Source: a virus
Strand: one strand, 5' to 3'
DNA: 36,990 nt
Virus record (IMG/VR): IMGVR_UViG_3300049447_000017
Location: 1 to 36,990 of that record
Notes under the pieces: model-generated
Databases searched by the model: none
Told to the model about the DNA's origin: nothing
Seen by the model: only the letters and a program-made list of their open reading frames with translations
In this document: in pieces, positions 5,974-12,376 of the stretch
How positions within the stretch are numbered: position 1 is the first letter of the stretch
Layout: every line of letters starts with the position of its first letter
Program-made: the position numbers and the translations under genes

Positions 5974-6235
5974 GGCCGAAGCCGCGCTCATTCAGCAGCT
6001 CATCCAGGATGCGAAGCCGATGGTCAAGCTCTTCACCGTCGCGACGGTGCCGCCGGAGCTGGCGCAAGCCTGGCTGCAACACCTGCGCGACTTCGACACC
6101 GCGCATCCCGGTTGCCACTTCGAGGTCATGGCCGACCTGCCCGACAAGCCACTGATGGAGATCGTGGACATGCTGCGCGTCAATCCGAGCTTGGACTTCA
6201 CCACCGTCTTCAGTCGCAAAGAGTCCAGCAAGTGA
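5951..6235 (+). CDS. hypothetical protein, 94 aa
   Basis: GGGAGGCG lies before the ATG at 5951. The protein is alpha/beta: a long N-terminal helix (RAQIEAEAALIQQLIQDA), a strand (MVKLFTVATVPP), a second helix (LAQAWLQHLRDFDTA) and a strand (CHFEVMADLP), ending in DFTTVFSRK. The next gene has a related look (FEVMADL versus VDVEFMIIVV), so both may bind each other, but that is speculation. No family recognised. Confidence 0.65.
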   Translation: MVTRAQIEAEAALIQQLIQDAKPMVKLFTVATVPPELAQAWLQHLRDFDTAHPGCHFEVMADLPDKPLMEIVDMLRVNPSLDFTTVFSRKESSK

Positions 6236-6693
6236 TAGACTTCGACCGCCTCCACGTGATCCTCGACGAGACCACGGTCGAGTACCGCAAGGACCCGACC
6301 GTCACGCAGCGCATGGAAGGCCGCGTCGCGGTGACCGAGATGTTCTTCATGCCGCACATCAACGAAGCGTTCGCGCGCGCCGATCTCGTCAAGGTCGACG
6401 TCGAGTTCATGATCATCGTGGTCGACAAGGCGAAGGCCGAGCAACACAAGGACGAGCTGCTCGCCATCCTCGCGACCTACCCGCAGCCGGACCGCCTGGA
6501 GGCCGGTCCGTCCTACATCGAGCTTGGTGGCGTGATCGGTGACCAAGGCTTGGCCTTGCGGCTGCTCGCGCTTGGCCAGGGCTTGGGGTTGTGGACGGTG
6601 ATCACGCCCGCGCTCTTCGGCGTGTCGGGCCCGGAGGCGCGCGCGATGGCCGGCCAAGGGATGGTGATGATGTCGCCGGGTTTCCGGCCATGA
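6232..6693 (+). CDS. hypothetical protein, 153 aa
   Basis: Starts with GTG at 6232, four bases overlapping the preceding stop. The N-terminal two thirds alternate strands and helices (FDRLHVILDETTVEYRKD, EMFFMPHINEAFA, VKVDVEFMIIVVDKAKAEQH). The last third is a hydrophobic helix-rich region with many Gly and Leu (GDQGLALRLLALGQGLGLW) that may touch a membrane or form a core. No motif points to an enzyme. No family recognised. It lies in the coupled early operon. Confidence 0.65.
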   Translation: MIDFDRLHVILDETTVEYRKDPTVTQRMEGRVAVTEMFFMPHINEAFARADLVKVDVEFMIIVVDKAKAEQHKDELLAILATYPQPDRLEAGPSYIELGGVIGDQGLALRLLALGQGLGLWTVITPALFGVSGPEARAMAGQGMVMMSPGFRP

Positions 6694-7208
6694 CGGACAT
6701 TCCCTCCCGCCTGGCACGCCGGCCGCTCGATCCCCGCGGCTTTGTGATCCCCTATTCGCAATTCATCGACGCCGACGGCAAGCCGAACTTCCGCATCATG
6801 GACGACGGGCGCGTGCGCGAGTGCCTGCGGCGGCGGCTGTGCAGCCTATGCGGTGAGCCCATGGGCCGGCATATCTTCTTCATCGGCGGGCCGCTCTGTG
6901 TTGCGAACGGGATGTTTCATGATCCGGCGATGCACAAGGAGTGCGCCGAGTATGCGCTGCAAGCCTGCCCGCATCTGGCGCGCAGCAAGGGCCGCTATGG
7001 CCCGGTGCCCGACAGCATCCCAGGCGGCGCCCGGCTGATCGTCGGCGTGATGGGGTCGGACCAGAAGGCCGAGCGCTTCGCCATCATGCACACCAGCGAC
7101 TACAGCGCGACCCGCACCGCCGACGGGATGCCGCTGATCATCGCGAAGCGCCCATGGCTCGATGTCGCCTACTGGCGCGACGGCCAACCGATCGGAGAGA
7201 GCCCATGA
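6690..7208 (+). CDS. hypothetical Cys-rich protein, 172 aa
   Basis: ATG 6690 overlaps the preceding TGA. After about 50 residues comes CSLCGEPMG, followed by a hydrophobic stretch GRHIFFIGGPLC, then GMFHDPAMHKECAEYALQACPHL. The order CxxC, C, H, H, C, C resembles a cross-brace metal-binding fold that holds about 60 residues. The C-terminal half is beta-rich (ARLIVGVMGSD). This type of early-phage protein is common in phages of high-G+C Proteobacteria, but its function is unknown to me. Confidence 0.65.
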   Translation: MTDIPSRLARRPLDPRGFVIPYSQFIDADGKPNFRIMDDGRVRECLRRRLCSLCGEPMGRHIFFIGGPLCVANGMFHDPAMHKECAEYALQACPHLARSKGRYGPVPDSIPGGARLIVGVMGSDQKAERFAIMHTSDYSATRTADGMPLIIAKRPWLDVAYWRDGQPIGESP

Positions 7209-7552
7209 GCGAGCCCCCAACCCCGCTCGACTTCATCGCGGGCGAGATCGCACGCCGCATCGCGGTGGCGGTCCTCGGGCGCCCCACTGTGCACATCGAG
7301 CGGATCGCGAAGGAGGCCGCCGGAGCGGTCTTGACCGAATGGTTCGCCAAGGTCGGCAAGCACACCTATCCAAGCAAGCACGGGCCTGGCGCCGATCCAT
7401 GGGCCGCCAACGCCTGGGCGATCATCGATCAAATCCCGCCCGGCGTCATTCCGCAGAACTGGCGATTCCTGCTCGGCGGGCTCGTGGCCGGCGCACTGTC
7501 TGAATGCTACCAGCTCGGCAAGGAAGATAAGGGACCTCCCACCAGCCATTGA
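7205..7552 (+). CDS. hypothetical protein, 115 aa
   Basis: ATG 7205 lies in an ATGA overlap. The protein is mostly helical: FIAGEIARRIAVAVL, a second helix ERIAKEAAGAVLTEWFAKV, a loop rich in His/Gly/Pro, and a third, more hydrophobic helix WRFLLGGLVAGALSECYQL near the C-terminus. That third helix could be membrane-associated or the core of a bundle. No motif is recognised. Confidence 0.6.
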   Translation: MSEPPTPLDFIAGEIARRIAVAVLGRPTVHIERIAKEAAGAVLTEWFAKVGKHTYPSKHGPGADPWAANAWAIIDQIPPGVIPQNWRFLLGGLVAGALSECYQLGKEDKGPPTSH

Positions 7553-7560
7553 GGCACACC

Positions 7561-7926
7561 ATGCGCGGCACAATCCTGATCATCGAGCCCGGCAAGACGT
7601 CGTCGAAAAAGTGCGCGGAGATCAACGGCGAGCCGACGCTCGACAAGCTCAAGGAGGCGATCGGCGGCGGCTATATCGAGAGAGTTCCAGGTTTCGATTC
7701 GGTCGTGATCGACAATCGCAAGCGCAAATGCGTCGCGTTCGGCGACGAGGACGGCAAGAGCAAAGGGATGATGGTGAACGCCGCGGCGACCGGACTATGG
7801 CACCATGCGTTGCTGGCCCGCGGCCACCCCGGCCTGGTCGTCGCCGCCACCGGCGAGATCGCGGATTTTCTGGTCGGCCCGATCGCGCTCGTCTATGGTG
7901 ACGACGAATTCATGCGGAGCCTCTGA
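7561..7926 (+). CDS. DUF3846-like protein, 121 aa
   Basis: I use ATG 7561; TTG 7549 is also in frame and would overlap the previous stop. The sequence follows the DUF3846 pattern: an initial strand (TILIIEPGK), helix and GG (LDKLKEAIGGGYIERVPG), a strand with an asparagine-rich turn (VVIDNRKRKCVAFGDE), a long middle helix (NAAATGLWHHALLA) and a final strand with 'FLVGPIALVYGDDE'. The family is widespread in phages and Actinobacteria, and its role is not known. Confidence 0.6.
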   Translation: MRGTILIIEPGKTSSKKCAEINGEPTLDKLKEAIGGGYIERVPGFDSVVIDNRKRKCVAFGDEDGKSKGMMVNAAATGLWHHALLARGHPGLVVAATGEIADFLVGPIALVYGDDEFMRSL

Positions 7927-7941
7927 GGGGGAGAGAGCCTT

Positions 7942-8034
7942 TTGGCCACCGAAATGGATGGGTTTCAAAAGATCATCGTCATTGTCCTGTTGAGCCTCGT
8001 GGCGTTCATCTTCATGTTCTCGTGTTCGCTATGA
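7942..8034 (+). CDS. single-span membrane microprotein, 30 aa
   Basis: From TTG 7942 (or ATG 7954), with GGGGAGAGAG upstream. The segment IIVIVLLSLVAFIFMF is one clear transmembrane helix, and the peptide ends SCSL. The stop overlaps the next ATG in an ATGA junction, which favours real translation. Function unknown; small one-span phage proteins can act on host membrane enzymes. Confidence 0.5.
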   Translation: MATEMDGFQKIIVIVLLSLVAFIFMFSCSL

Positions 8035-8267
8035 GGCTCAAGCGCGGCGCCTTCCAAGCCGGCACCAGCACCCCGCGCGGGCTCACGCGCATGGGCCGCG
8101 GCGGCCTGCATGACCACAAGGTCGTCGCGGTGCCGACGTTCGAATGGCTGGCGCGCGACGGCCAGGGCATGTCGAGATGCACCCGCTGCAACACCCGCTT
8201 CGAATCGACTGCGCTCGGTCTCCGCACCCACATCCGCACCCAGCGGCACCAGAAAGGTGAGCCATGA
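8031..8267 (+). CDS. C2H2-like single zinc-finger protein, 78 aa
   Basis: ATG 8031 overlaps the preceding stop. Residues 49-72 hold CTRCNTRFESTALGLRTH followed by IRTQRH. The spacing C-x2-C-x13-H-x5-H, with an aromatic and a leucine between, is that of a C2H2 finger. The first half is basic and glycine-rich. C2H2 fingers are rare in bacteria outside Ros/MucR regulators of alphaproteobacteria, so this may be a Ros-like or a phage-specific nucleic-acid finger. The core matches the finger geometry, but I cannot see a Ros family signature elsewhere. Confidence 0.7.
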   Translation: MRLKRGAFQAGTSTPRGLTRMGRGGLHDHKVVAVPTFEWLARDGQGMSRCTRCNTRFESTALGLRTHIRTQRHQKGEP

Positions 8268-8431
8268 GCGAGGTTGATTCGAGCTGCTACGACACCGCCG
8301 TGCGCTTTCTCAAGAAGGTCAAGGGTGCCACCGCCGAGGACATGCAGGAGCTTGCCGAGGCGATCCAAAAACTGTGCGAGGAATTCTGCGGTGGCCTCGC
8401 CGCTGACGAAGCCGGCGAGAAAGACATCTAA
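8264..8431 (+). CDS. acidic helical small protein, 55 aa
   Basis: Starts in an ATGA overlap. Composition is acidic and helical (YDTAVRFLKKVKG, AEDMQELAEAIQKLCEEF), ending in LAADEAGEKDI. It has three cysteines. The small acidic helical character resembles phage inhibitors that mimic DNA or bind host enzymes, but there is no direct evidence. No family recognised. Confidence 0.55.
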   Translation: MSEVDSSCYDTAVRFLKKVKGATAEDMQELAEAIQKLCEEFCGGLAADEAGEKDI

Positions 8432-8441
8432 GGGGGGATGG

Positions 8442-8753
8442 ATGGCCGACCATGCATTTCTAGTGCAGCTCTCGAAGAAGCTGACCGACGAAGGCAAGCT
8501 GATCGAGGCCGGCTTCGTCGGGCTTCGGCTTGCTGGTTTCAAAGCGAACGCGACACCCGAAGAACTCAACGACGCGCGGATCGTGTTCTTCGCGGGTGCG
8601 TCGCATCTGTTCTCCAGCATCATGACGATCTTGGCGCCCGGCACCGAGCCGACCGACAAAGACCTCGACCGCATGAGCAAAATCCACGAGGAGCTGGAGC
8701 GCTTCCTCAAGGACTTCAAGCTACGCTACGGCACGACGCTCGGATCGGCGTGA
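8442..8753 (+). CDS. hypothetical helical protein, 103 aa
   Basis: Starts at ATG 8442 after an AGGGGGG site. The protein is helix-rich: FLVQLSKKLTDEGKLIEAGFVGLRL, a loop NATPEEL, a hydrophobic helix NDARIVFFAGASHLFSSIMT and a terminal basic helix LERFLKDFKLRYG. The middle pattern (TPEELNDARIVFFAG) is the kind seen in phage proteins of unknown role. No function is assigned. Confidence 0.6.
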   Translation: MADHAFLVQLSKKLTDEGKLIEAGFVGLRLAGFKANATPEELNDARIVFFAGASHLFSSIMTILAPGTEPTDKDLDRMSKIHEELERFLKDFKLRYGTTLGSA

Positions 8754-9178
8754 TGGTCGCGCTCTCGTTCAAGGAAATGTTCGTCGACCCGATCCGCGTC
8801 GGGCTTGACTGGGGCCCCGACGTCGATGTGATCGGCATGGAGCCGAAGCGCCAGACGATCCGAGCGAACGGCAAGCGGCGCCCGCCGCGACCGGGCGAGA
8901 CGCTGCAACTCTATTGCGGTATGCGCACCAAGAAGTGCTTCAAGATCGGCGACGCGCGCTGCACCAAGGTCGAGCCGATCGTGCTCGAATTCTACGCGAC
9001 GGGGTGGCGCGTGCGGATTATGATCAACGGTCGGCGCCTCCTGTGGCCAAAGACCGAGCGCTTTGCACGCGCCGACGGCTTCGCCTCGCTCAATGACTTC
9101 ATCTCCTTCTGGCTCGCGGTGCATGGCGCACCGCCGCGCTGGACCGGCAACGTGATCTATTGGGAGCCGCTGACATGA
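8753..9178 (+). CDS. ASCH-domain-like protein, 141 aa
   Basis: ATG 8753 in a TGATG junction. The middle carries KRQTIRANGKR, then PGETLQLYCGMRTKKCFKIGD, then ARCTKVEPI. That is the ASCH-fold signature: an initial basic TIR segment, a GxxLxLYxGxRTK strand, and a following strand. ASCH domains bind RNA or nucleosides, and the fold is related to PUA. Phage examples lie among early genes and may alter host RNA metabolism. The C-terminal 50 residues add a helix-rich end (FASLNDFISFWLAVHGAPP). Function remains inferred from the fold only. Confidence 0.6.
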   Translation: MVALSFKEMFVDPIRVGLDWGPDVDVIGMEPKRQTIRANGKRRPPRPGETLQLYCGMRTKKCFKIGDARCTKVEPIVLEFYATGWRVRIMINGRRLLWPKTERFARADGFASLNDFISFWLAVHGAPPRWTGNVIYWEPLT

Positions 9179-9399
9179 GAGATGAGATGACAGAAGAGCT
9201 GCTCGCCAAGCTGCGCGCCGCCGGCTGGCGAGTCGCCTGCCATAACGACTACCGGCAGAACGGCGTCGCCATGACGTTCTGGCTGATGACACACGAGTGC
9301 GGCGTCTACGTGATGGGCGAGGCCGAGACCGACATCGAGGCGTTGCGCATCATCGAGGCGCAGGCGGCGAGGAAGGTGCGGCTCACGTGGGCTCCATGA
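9175..9399 (+). CDS. hypothetical protein, 74 aa, last plus-strand gene
   Basis: Overlaps the previous stop by four bases. A helical N-terminus (MTEELLAKLRAAGW) is followed by two strands (VACHNDYRQ, AMTFWLMTHE) and a C-terminal helix (EALRIIEAQAARK). No family recognised. It is the last gene of the early operon. Its end overlaps the end of the convergent minus-strand gene by 17 bases. Confidence 0.6.
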   Translation: MRDEMTEELLAKLRAAGWRVACHNDYRQNGVAMTFWLMTHECGVYVMGEAETDIEALRIIEAQAARKVRLTWAP

Positions 9400-9895
9400 C
9401 CGCCACGCGATCCGCCCAGCCGACTATCTCTGGCGGCGCCGGCTGCGGCCACTCCCATCCGATAGCGCCGCCCCTCCATAGCATCGGCCGCAACAGCCTC
9501 TTCGCGGCGATCTCGGCCTCCACCTCCTGCATCGATGCGAAAAATCGGATCGGTGCACTGGTCGGGCAGTCGATGCTTCGCTCCGTCCCCGTGTGCGCAT
9601 AGACGATGCCATTGCCGGCGAAGAGAGTCTCGTACAGCGCGAACAGATTGGCGACGTTTCCCTCGTTCTCGAAGATTGCTCGGCGCTCGCACGCGACCGA
9701 ATAGCCGATATCACCTTCCGTCGCGGGCTGGTGGACGATGCCATGGTCGAGCTGGAGCGGCTCGGTCAAGCCCATGAGCGCGAGCGCCGCATTGATATCG
9801 TTCGCGCGGATGAACGCGATCTTGCGCTCGGCCGGCACGACCGTCGCAAACACCAAGGTGTCATAGCCGGCCTTCGACTTGTGATAGCTGTTCAT
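9383..9895 (-). CDS. hypothetical protein, 170 aa
   Basis: Starts at ATG 9895, with AAGGAGAG eight bases upstream; the frame extends to 9919 without support. The protein is mixed: an N-terminal strand (YDTLVFATVVP), a helix (DINAALALMG), and a middle segment with RRAIFENEG and FALYETLFAG. The last third is tryptophan- and proline-rich. No motif recognised. It lies just past the strong minus-strand terminator at 9928-9956, so expression needs read-through or a promoter not visible. It overlaps the last early gene tail to tail. Confidence 0.6.
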   Translation of the reverse strand: MNSYHKSKAGYDTLVFATVVPAERKIAFIRANDINAALALMGLTEPLQLDHGIVHQPATEGDIGYSVACERRAIFENEGNVANLFALYETLFAGNGIVYAHTGTERSIDCPTSAPIRFFASMQEVEAEIAAKRLLRPMLWRGGAIGWEWPQPAPPEIVGWADRVAVMEPT

Positions 9896-9927
9896 GTGGG
9901 TCTCTCCTTCGCTTCGCACCGTACAAC

Positions 9928-9956
9928 AAAAAAAGCCCCGGCGGTGAAGCCGGGGC
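9928..9956 (-). terminator. intrinsic terminator of the late operon (minus strand)
   Basis: Perfect eight-base stem GCCCCGGC/GCCGGGGC with a six-base loop (9935-9956), followed on the minus strand by seven T (9934-9928). It lies downstream of the papain-like gene and should end transcripts from the late operon. Confidence 0.85.
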
Positions 9957-9994
9957 AGAATCCATTGAGGGTAGTCCGTGCAGGTGTGTTGTTA

Positions 9995-10669
9995 TCACGC
10001 CTTCAGTTTCAATTCCATAGCGGTGCAGGCTTCGCCGTCCTGCGACAGGAGCCAGGCGAGCGCCTGGAACGAGAGCCAGGCGCGGCCACCGTCTTCCCAG
10101 GTGTGGCCCCAGCTGTTGAGGACGCGGACCGCACCGCGGCCGTGCGGGGACGCGCGCAGCCGGTTGGCGCCGACCAACAGATAGGCGTGGCCGCCGGCCA
10201 CCTTGCCGCCGATGTCGTCGATGAAGCCGGCATGATCCGCCGCGAACATGCCCTCGGTCCAGATCGTGCCCATGACCACGGGCCCGACCGTCAGCAGATG
10301 ATCGATGATCGGATCGACGGTGAACGCCCAGTTGTAGGTGCTGACATAGCCGCGCAGCTGCAGCGCCTTGAACAGGCCACGCACGCTCGACCCCTCGTAA
10401 TCCTCGCCCGGCCATTCGTCTTGCTGCTGGGCGAAGTGATAGAGATCGGTCGGGCTGAATGCCGGCCGGTTGCTGGTCGGGAACGCGGTGAGCCAGCCAT
10501 AACCGGAATAGCCGACGCATTGCGACGTGGCGCCCTGGTCGAGCACCTCGGGCGCCGTCCAGTAGCGTTGCGCGCGGATCGCCGCCTCCGGTCGGGGCTG
10601 CAGCAGAAACTTGTGATCGCGGTCGTCCTTGCTCACCAGGCGACCGAGCGCAGCCATCGGGCTTACCAT
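9995..10669 (-). CDS. papain-like (C1) cysteine peptidase
   Basis: A 224-residue protein with a near-consensus ribosome site (AAGGAGGT). It has the three papain landmarks in order: VLDQGATSQCVGYSG, with the probable nucleophile Cys51 after an oxyanion Gln at 45; GGHAYLLVG, with His161; and VLNSWGHTWEDGGRAWLSF, with Asn185. There is no signal peptide and no visible propeptide, so it resembles short cytoplasmic or phage C1-type peptidases. It lies at the end of the lysis block, beside the coiled-coil and holin-like genes. Cleavage of a peptide cross-link during lysis, or processing of a virion or host protein, are both possible. The family call is firm and the substrate is unknown. Confidence 0.85.
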   Translation of the reverse strand: MVSPMAALGRLVSKDDRDHKFLLQPRPEAAIRAQRYWTAPEVLDQGATSQCVGYSGYGWLTAFPTSNRPAFSPTDLYHFAQQQDEWPGEDYEGSSVRGLFKALQLRGYVSTYNWAFTVDPIIDHLLTVGPVVMGTIWTEGMFAADHAGFIDDIGGKVAGGHAYLLVGANRLRASPHGRGAVRVLNSWGHTWEDGGRAWLSFQALAWLLSQDGEACTAMELKLKA

Positions 10670-10680
10670 TTGAAACCTCC

Positions 10681-11631
10681 TTACCGTGCCGGCCCGTTGG
10701 CCACGACGACGGGCTTATTGAGCGAGATCACCACGGCGCTCACCGACGCGATGGTCGAGACGATCGCGAAGAAACCGAGCAGCGCCGCGACAGCCATGCC
10801 CATCCCGTGTGACTGACCGGTGCCGGTGTCGCGCGACCTGGCGAGGTCGGAGACCGTGCTCGTGAGTGATCGCATCTGCTCGGTCAACGCCGGATCACTT
10901 ACGCTCGTTCTTCCCTCGCCGCGATCGAGCCGCGACCCGAGCGCTTGCATGTTGGCTTTGAGATCGTTGATCTGCAGCTCGGTGCTCTTGCGCACCTCGG
11001 CGAGCAGCTCGCGGCCTTGCGTCAACAGCGCCGTGAAGTTGGCTTCCATCTTGTTGGTGGCGGCCGTGTTGCTGTCCTGCGTCGCCGCGGCGGATTCCTT
11101 CTGCGCCGAGAGGCCGACCGACACCGCCTTGTCTTTCTCGGCGAACTTGTCGTTGATGCTGGCGAACTGTTGCGTCGTGACGTCGGCGAGGCTCTTGATC
11201 CGCTCGTTCACCACATCGACCGCGCCTTCGATCTTCTCGGCGTGGACTTCCTTGAGCTGCTTAACCTCGTTGCGTACAAAGTCCGGCACCTTGTCGTTAG
11301 AGGTCTGAAGCAGGATGATCGCCTTGTCCATGGCGTCGATCCTGGAACGAACACCAGCAAGCCTCTCGTCCAGGACGGCGATCTTCCCATCGACGTTTGC
11401 GGTAGTAAGCTCCCGCAGATTGAGGATGGCGCGGTCGACCACGGTCGGCACCCGCACATAGTCGTCGTGCAGGAGTTTGGTCGCGTTGTCGCGATCCTCG
11501 AAGCGCGTTTCGATGCCTTTGAACCGCGGCTCAAGCCTTTCGAACAAGCCCGCGATCGCGTTGTCGACGACCTCGATCGTGCGCAGCGTCGAGTCCGGAT
11601 TCGGCACGGTCCGCGCTTTCTCCATCGCCAT
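10681..11631 (-). CDS. coiled-coil protein with C-terminal membrane anchor
   Basis: A 316-residue protein with GGGGAGGTGA before the ATG. Residues 20-255 are almost entirely heptad-patterned helix rich in Asp, Lys, Asn and Ala. They are followed by a Ser/Thr linker and one hydrophobic segment at about 278-303 (GMAVAALLGFFAIVSTIASV), then a short tail. The topology is that of a tail-anchored coiled coil. Its position between peptidase and holin candidates suggests a role in lysis or in organising the envelope. It could also be a virion or superinfection-exclusion protein. I see no spanin lipobox or catalytic motif. Confidence 0.7.
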   Translation of the reverse strand: MAMEKARTVPNPDSTLRTIEVVDNAIAGLFERLEPRFKGIETRFEDRDNATKLLHDDYVRVPTVVDRAILNLRELTTANVDGKIAVLDERLAGVRSRIDAMDKAIILLQTSNDKVPDFVRNEVKQLKEVHAEKIEGAVDVVNERIKSLADVTTQQFASINDKFAEKDKAVSVGLSAQKESAAATQDSNTAATNKMEANFTALLTQGRELLAEVRKSTELQINDLKANMQALGSRLDRGEGRTSVSDPALTEQMRSLTSTVSDLARSRDTGTGQSHGMGMAVAALLGFFAIVSTIASVSAVVISLNKPVVVANGPAR

Positions 11632-11637
11632 GACACG

Positions 11638-12270
11638 TCACCTCCCCAGCATGGCCGCGACCTTCCCCGCGACCTTTTCAATCAAGCTTTGGTCGGGGTC
11701 GCCGTTCCCGCCGGACGTGGTTGCCTTGATGGCGGCGACCTTCTCCTGGCTGCGCCCGATGCCGAACACGCCGATGACGCCGAACCTCATCGCATAATAC
11801 CAGGTCAAAAACCCCTGGAACTGCATGATAGCGGTGAGCGTCTGGAAATCGCCGGTCCACACTTCGTGTGCAAACACGACGGCCATGCACGTGCACTCGG
11901 CCAAAAGCTCATATGCGAAAAGCGGGCGCCAGGCGCGCGAGAAGATGCCCCACCAGCCGACCTCTTCGCTGCCGCCGATCAGCTCGGCGCGCATGGTGGC
12001 GCCGACCTCGGTGGCCGAGACCTTGGAGACCTCGGCTTGCGCGTTGATGGCGGCGACCGTCTCGGCTTCCGCACTCTTGAGTTTCTGGATCGCGACCTCG
12101 GGCGCCATGCCGTCGATCGTCATCGCGATCGAGCCCGGGTCGGTGCCAGGTGCGCCGATCGCGCGCGCAATGATGGCGGCGATCGCGCCACCGAACGGCC
12201 CACCGAGCGCGGTGCCAAGCACCGGCAGGCCGAGCGCAATGAGCTTCTTGGTCAGGTCGGTCCAATCCAT
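11638..12270 (-). CDS. 3-TM holin-like protein
   Basis: The 210-residue product starts at ATG 12270 with GAGAGGCG upstream. It has an N-terminal glycine/alanine-rich hydrophobic segment (LGLPVLGTALGGPFGGAIAA), a charged helical middle (SAEAETVAAINAQAEVSKVS), then WRPLFAYELLAECTCMAVVF and FLTWYYAMRFGVIGVFGIGR as two further spans. It ends with a basic, glycine-rich tail. This matches the general shape of 3-TM holins seen in phages and gene-transfer agents of alphaproteobacteria. Its neighbours, an endolysin upstream and a peptidase downstream in transcription order, support a membrane-permeabilising role. The assignment is by topology and context. Confidence 0.7.
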   Translation of the reverse strand: MDWTDLTKKLIALGLPVLGTALGGPFGGAIAAIIARAIGAPGTDPGSIAMTIDGMAPEVAIQKLKSAEAETVAAINAQAEVSKVSATEVGATMRAELIGGSEEVGWWGIFSRAWRPLFAYELLAECTCMAVVFAHEVWTGDFQTLTAIMQFQGFLTWYYAMRFGVIGVFGIGRSQEKVAAIKATTSGGNGDPDQSLIEKVAGKVAAMLGR

Positions 12271-12297
12271 GGGTGTCGCCTCTCTTTCATTGTTGCT

Positions 12298-12347
12298 GGC
12301 GCGCGCAGACCGAGCCCGAGGCTTCGAAAAGCCCGGCTGCGCGCGCC
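12298..12347 (-). promoter_or_regulatory. long GC-rich hairpin between endolysin and holin-like genes
   Basis: GGCGCGCGCAG (12298-12308) pairs perfectly with CTGCGCGCGCC (12337-12347). No T-run follows on the minus strand. It may protect the upstream message end or moderate holin translation. Confidence 0.45.
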
Positions 12348-12376
12348 CACCCGTCATCGTGGAGGTGGCGGGTGTT

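Noticed and set aside
9593-10816. A 407-codon plus-strand frame
   Set aside because: It lies opposite the papain-like gene, whose catalytic motifs and near-perfect ribosome site make the minus strand the coding one.
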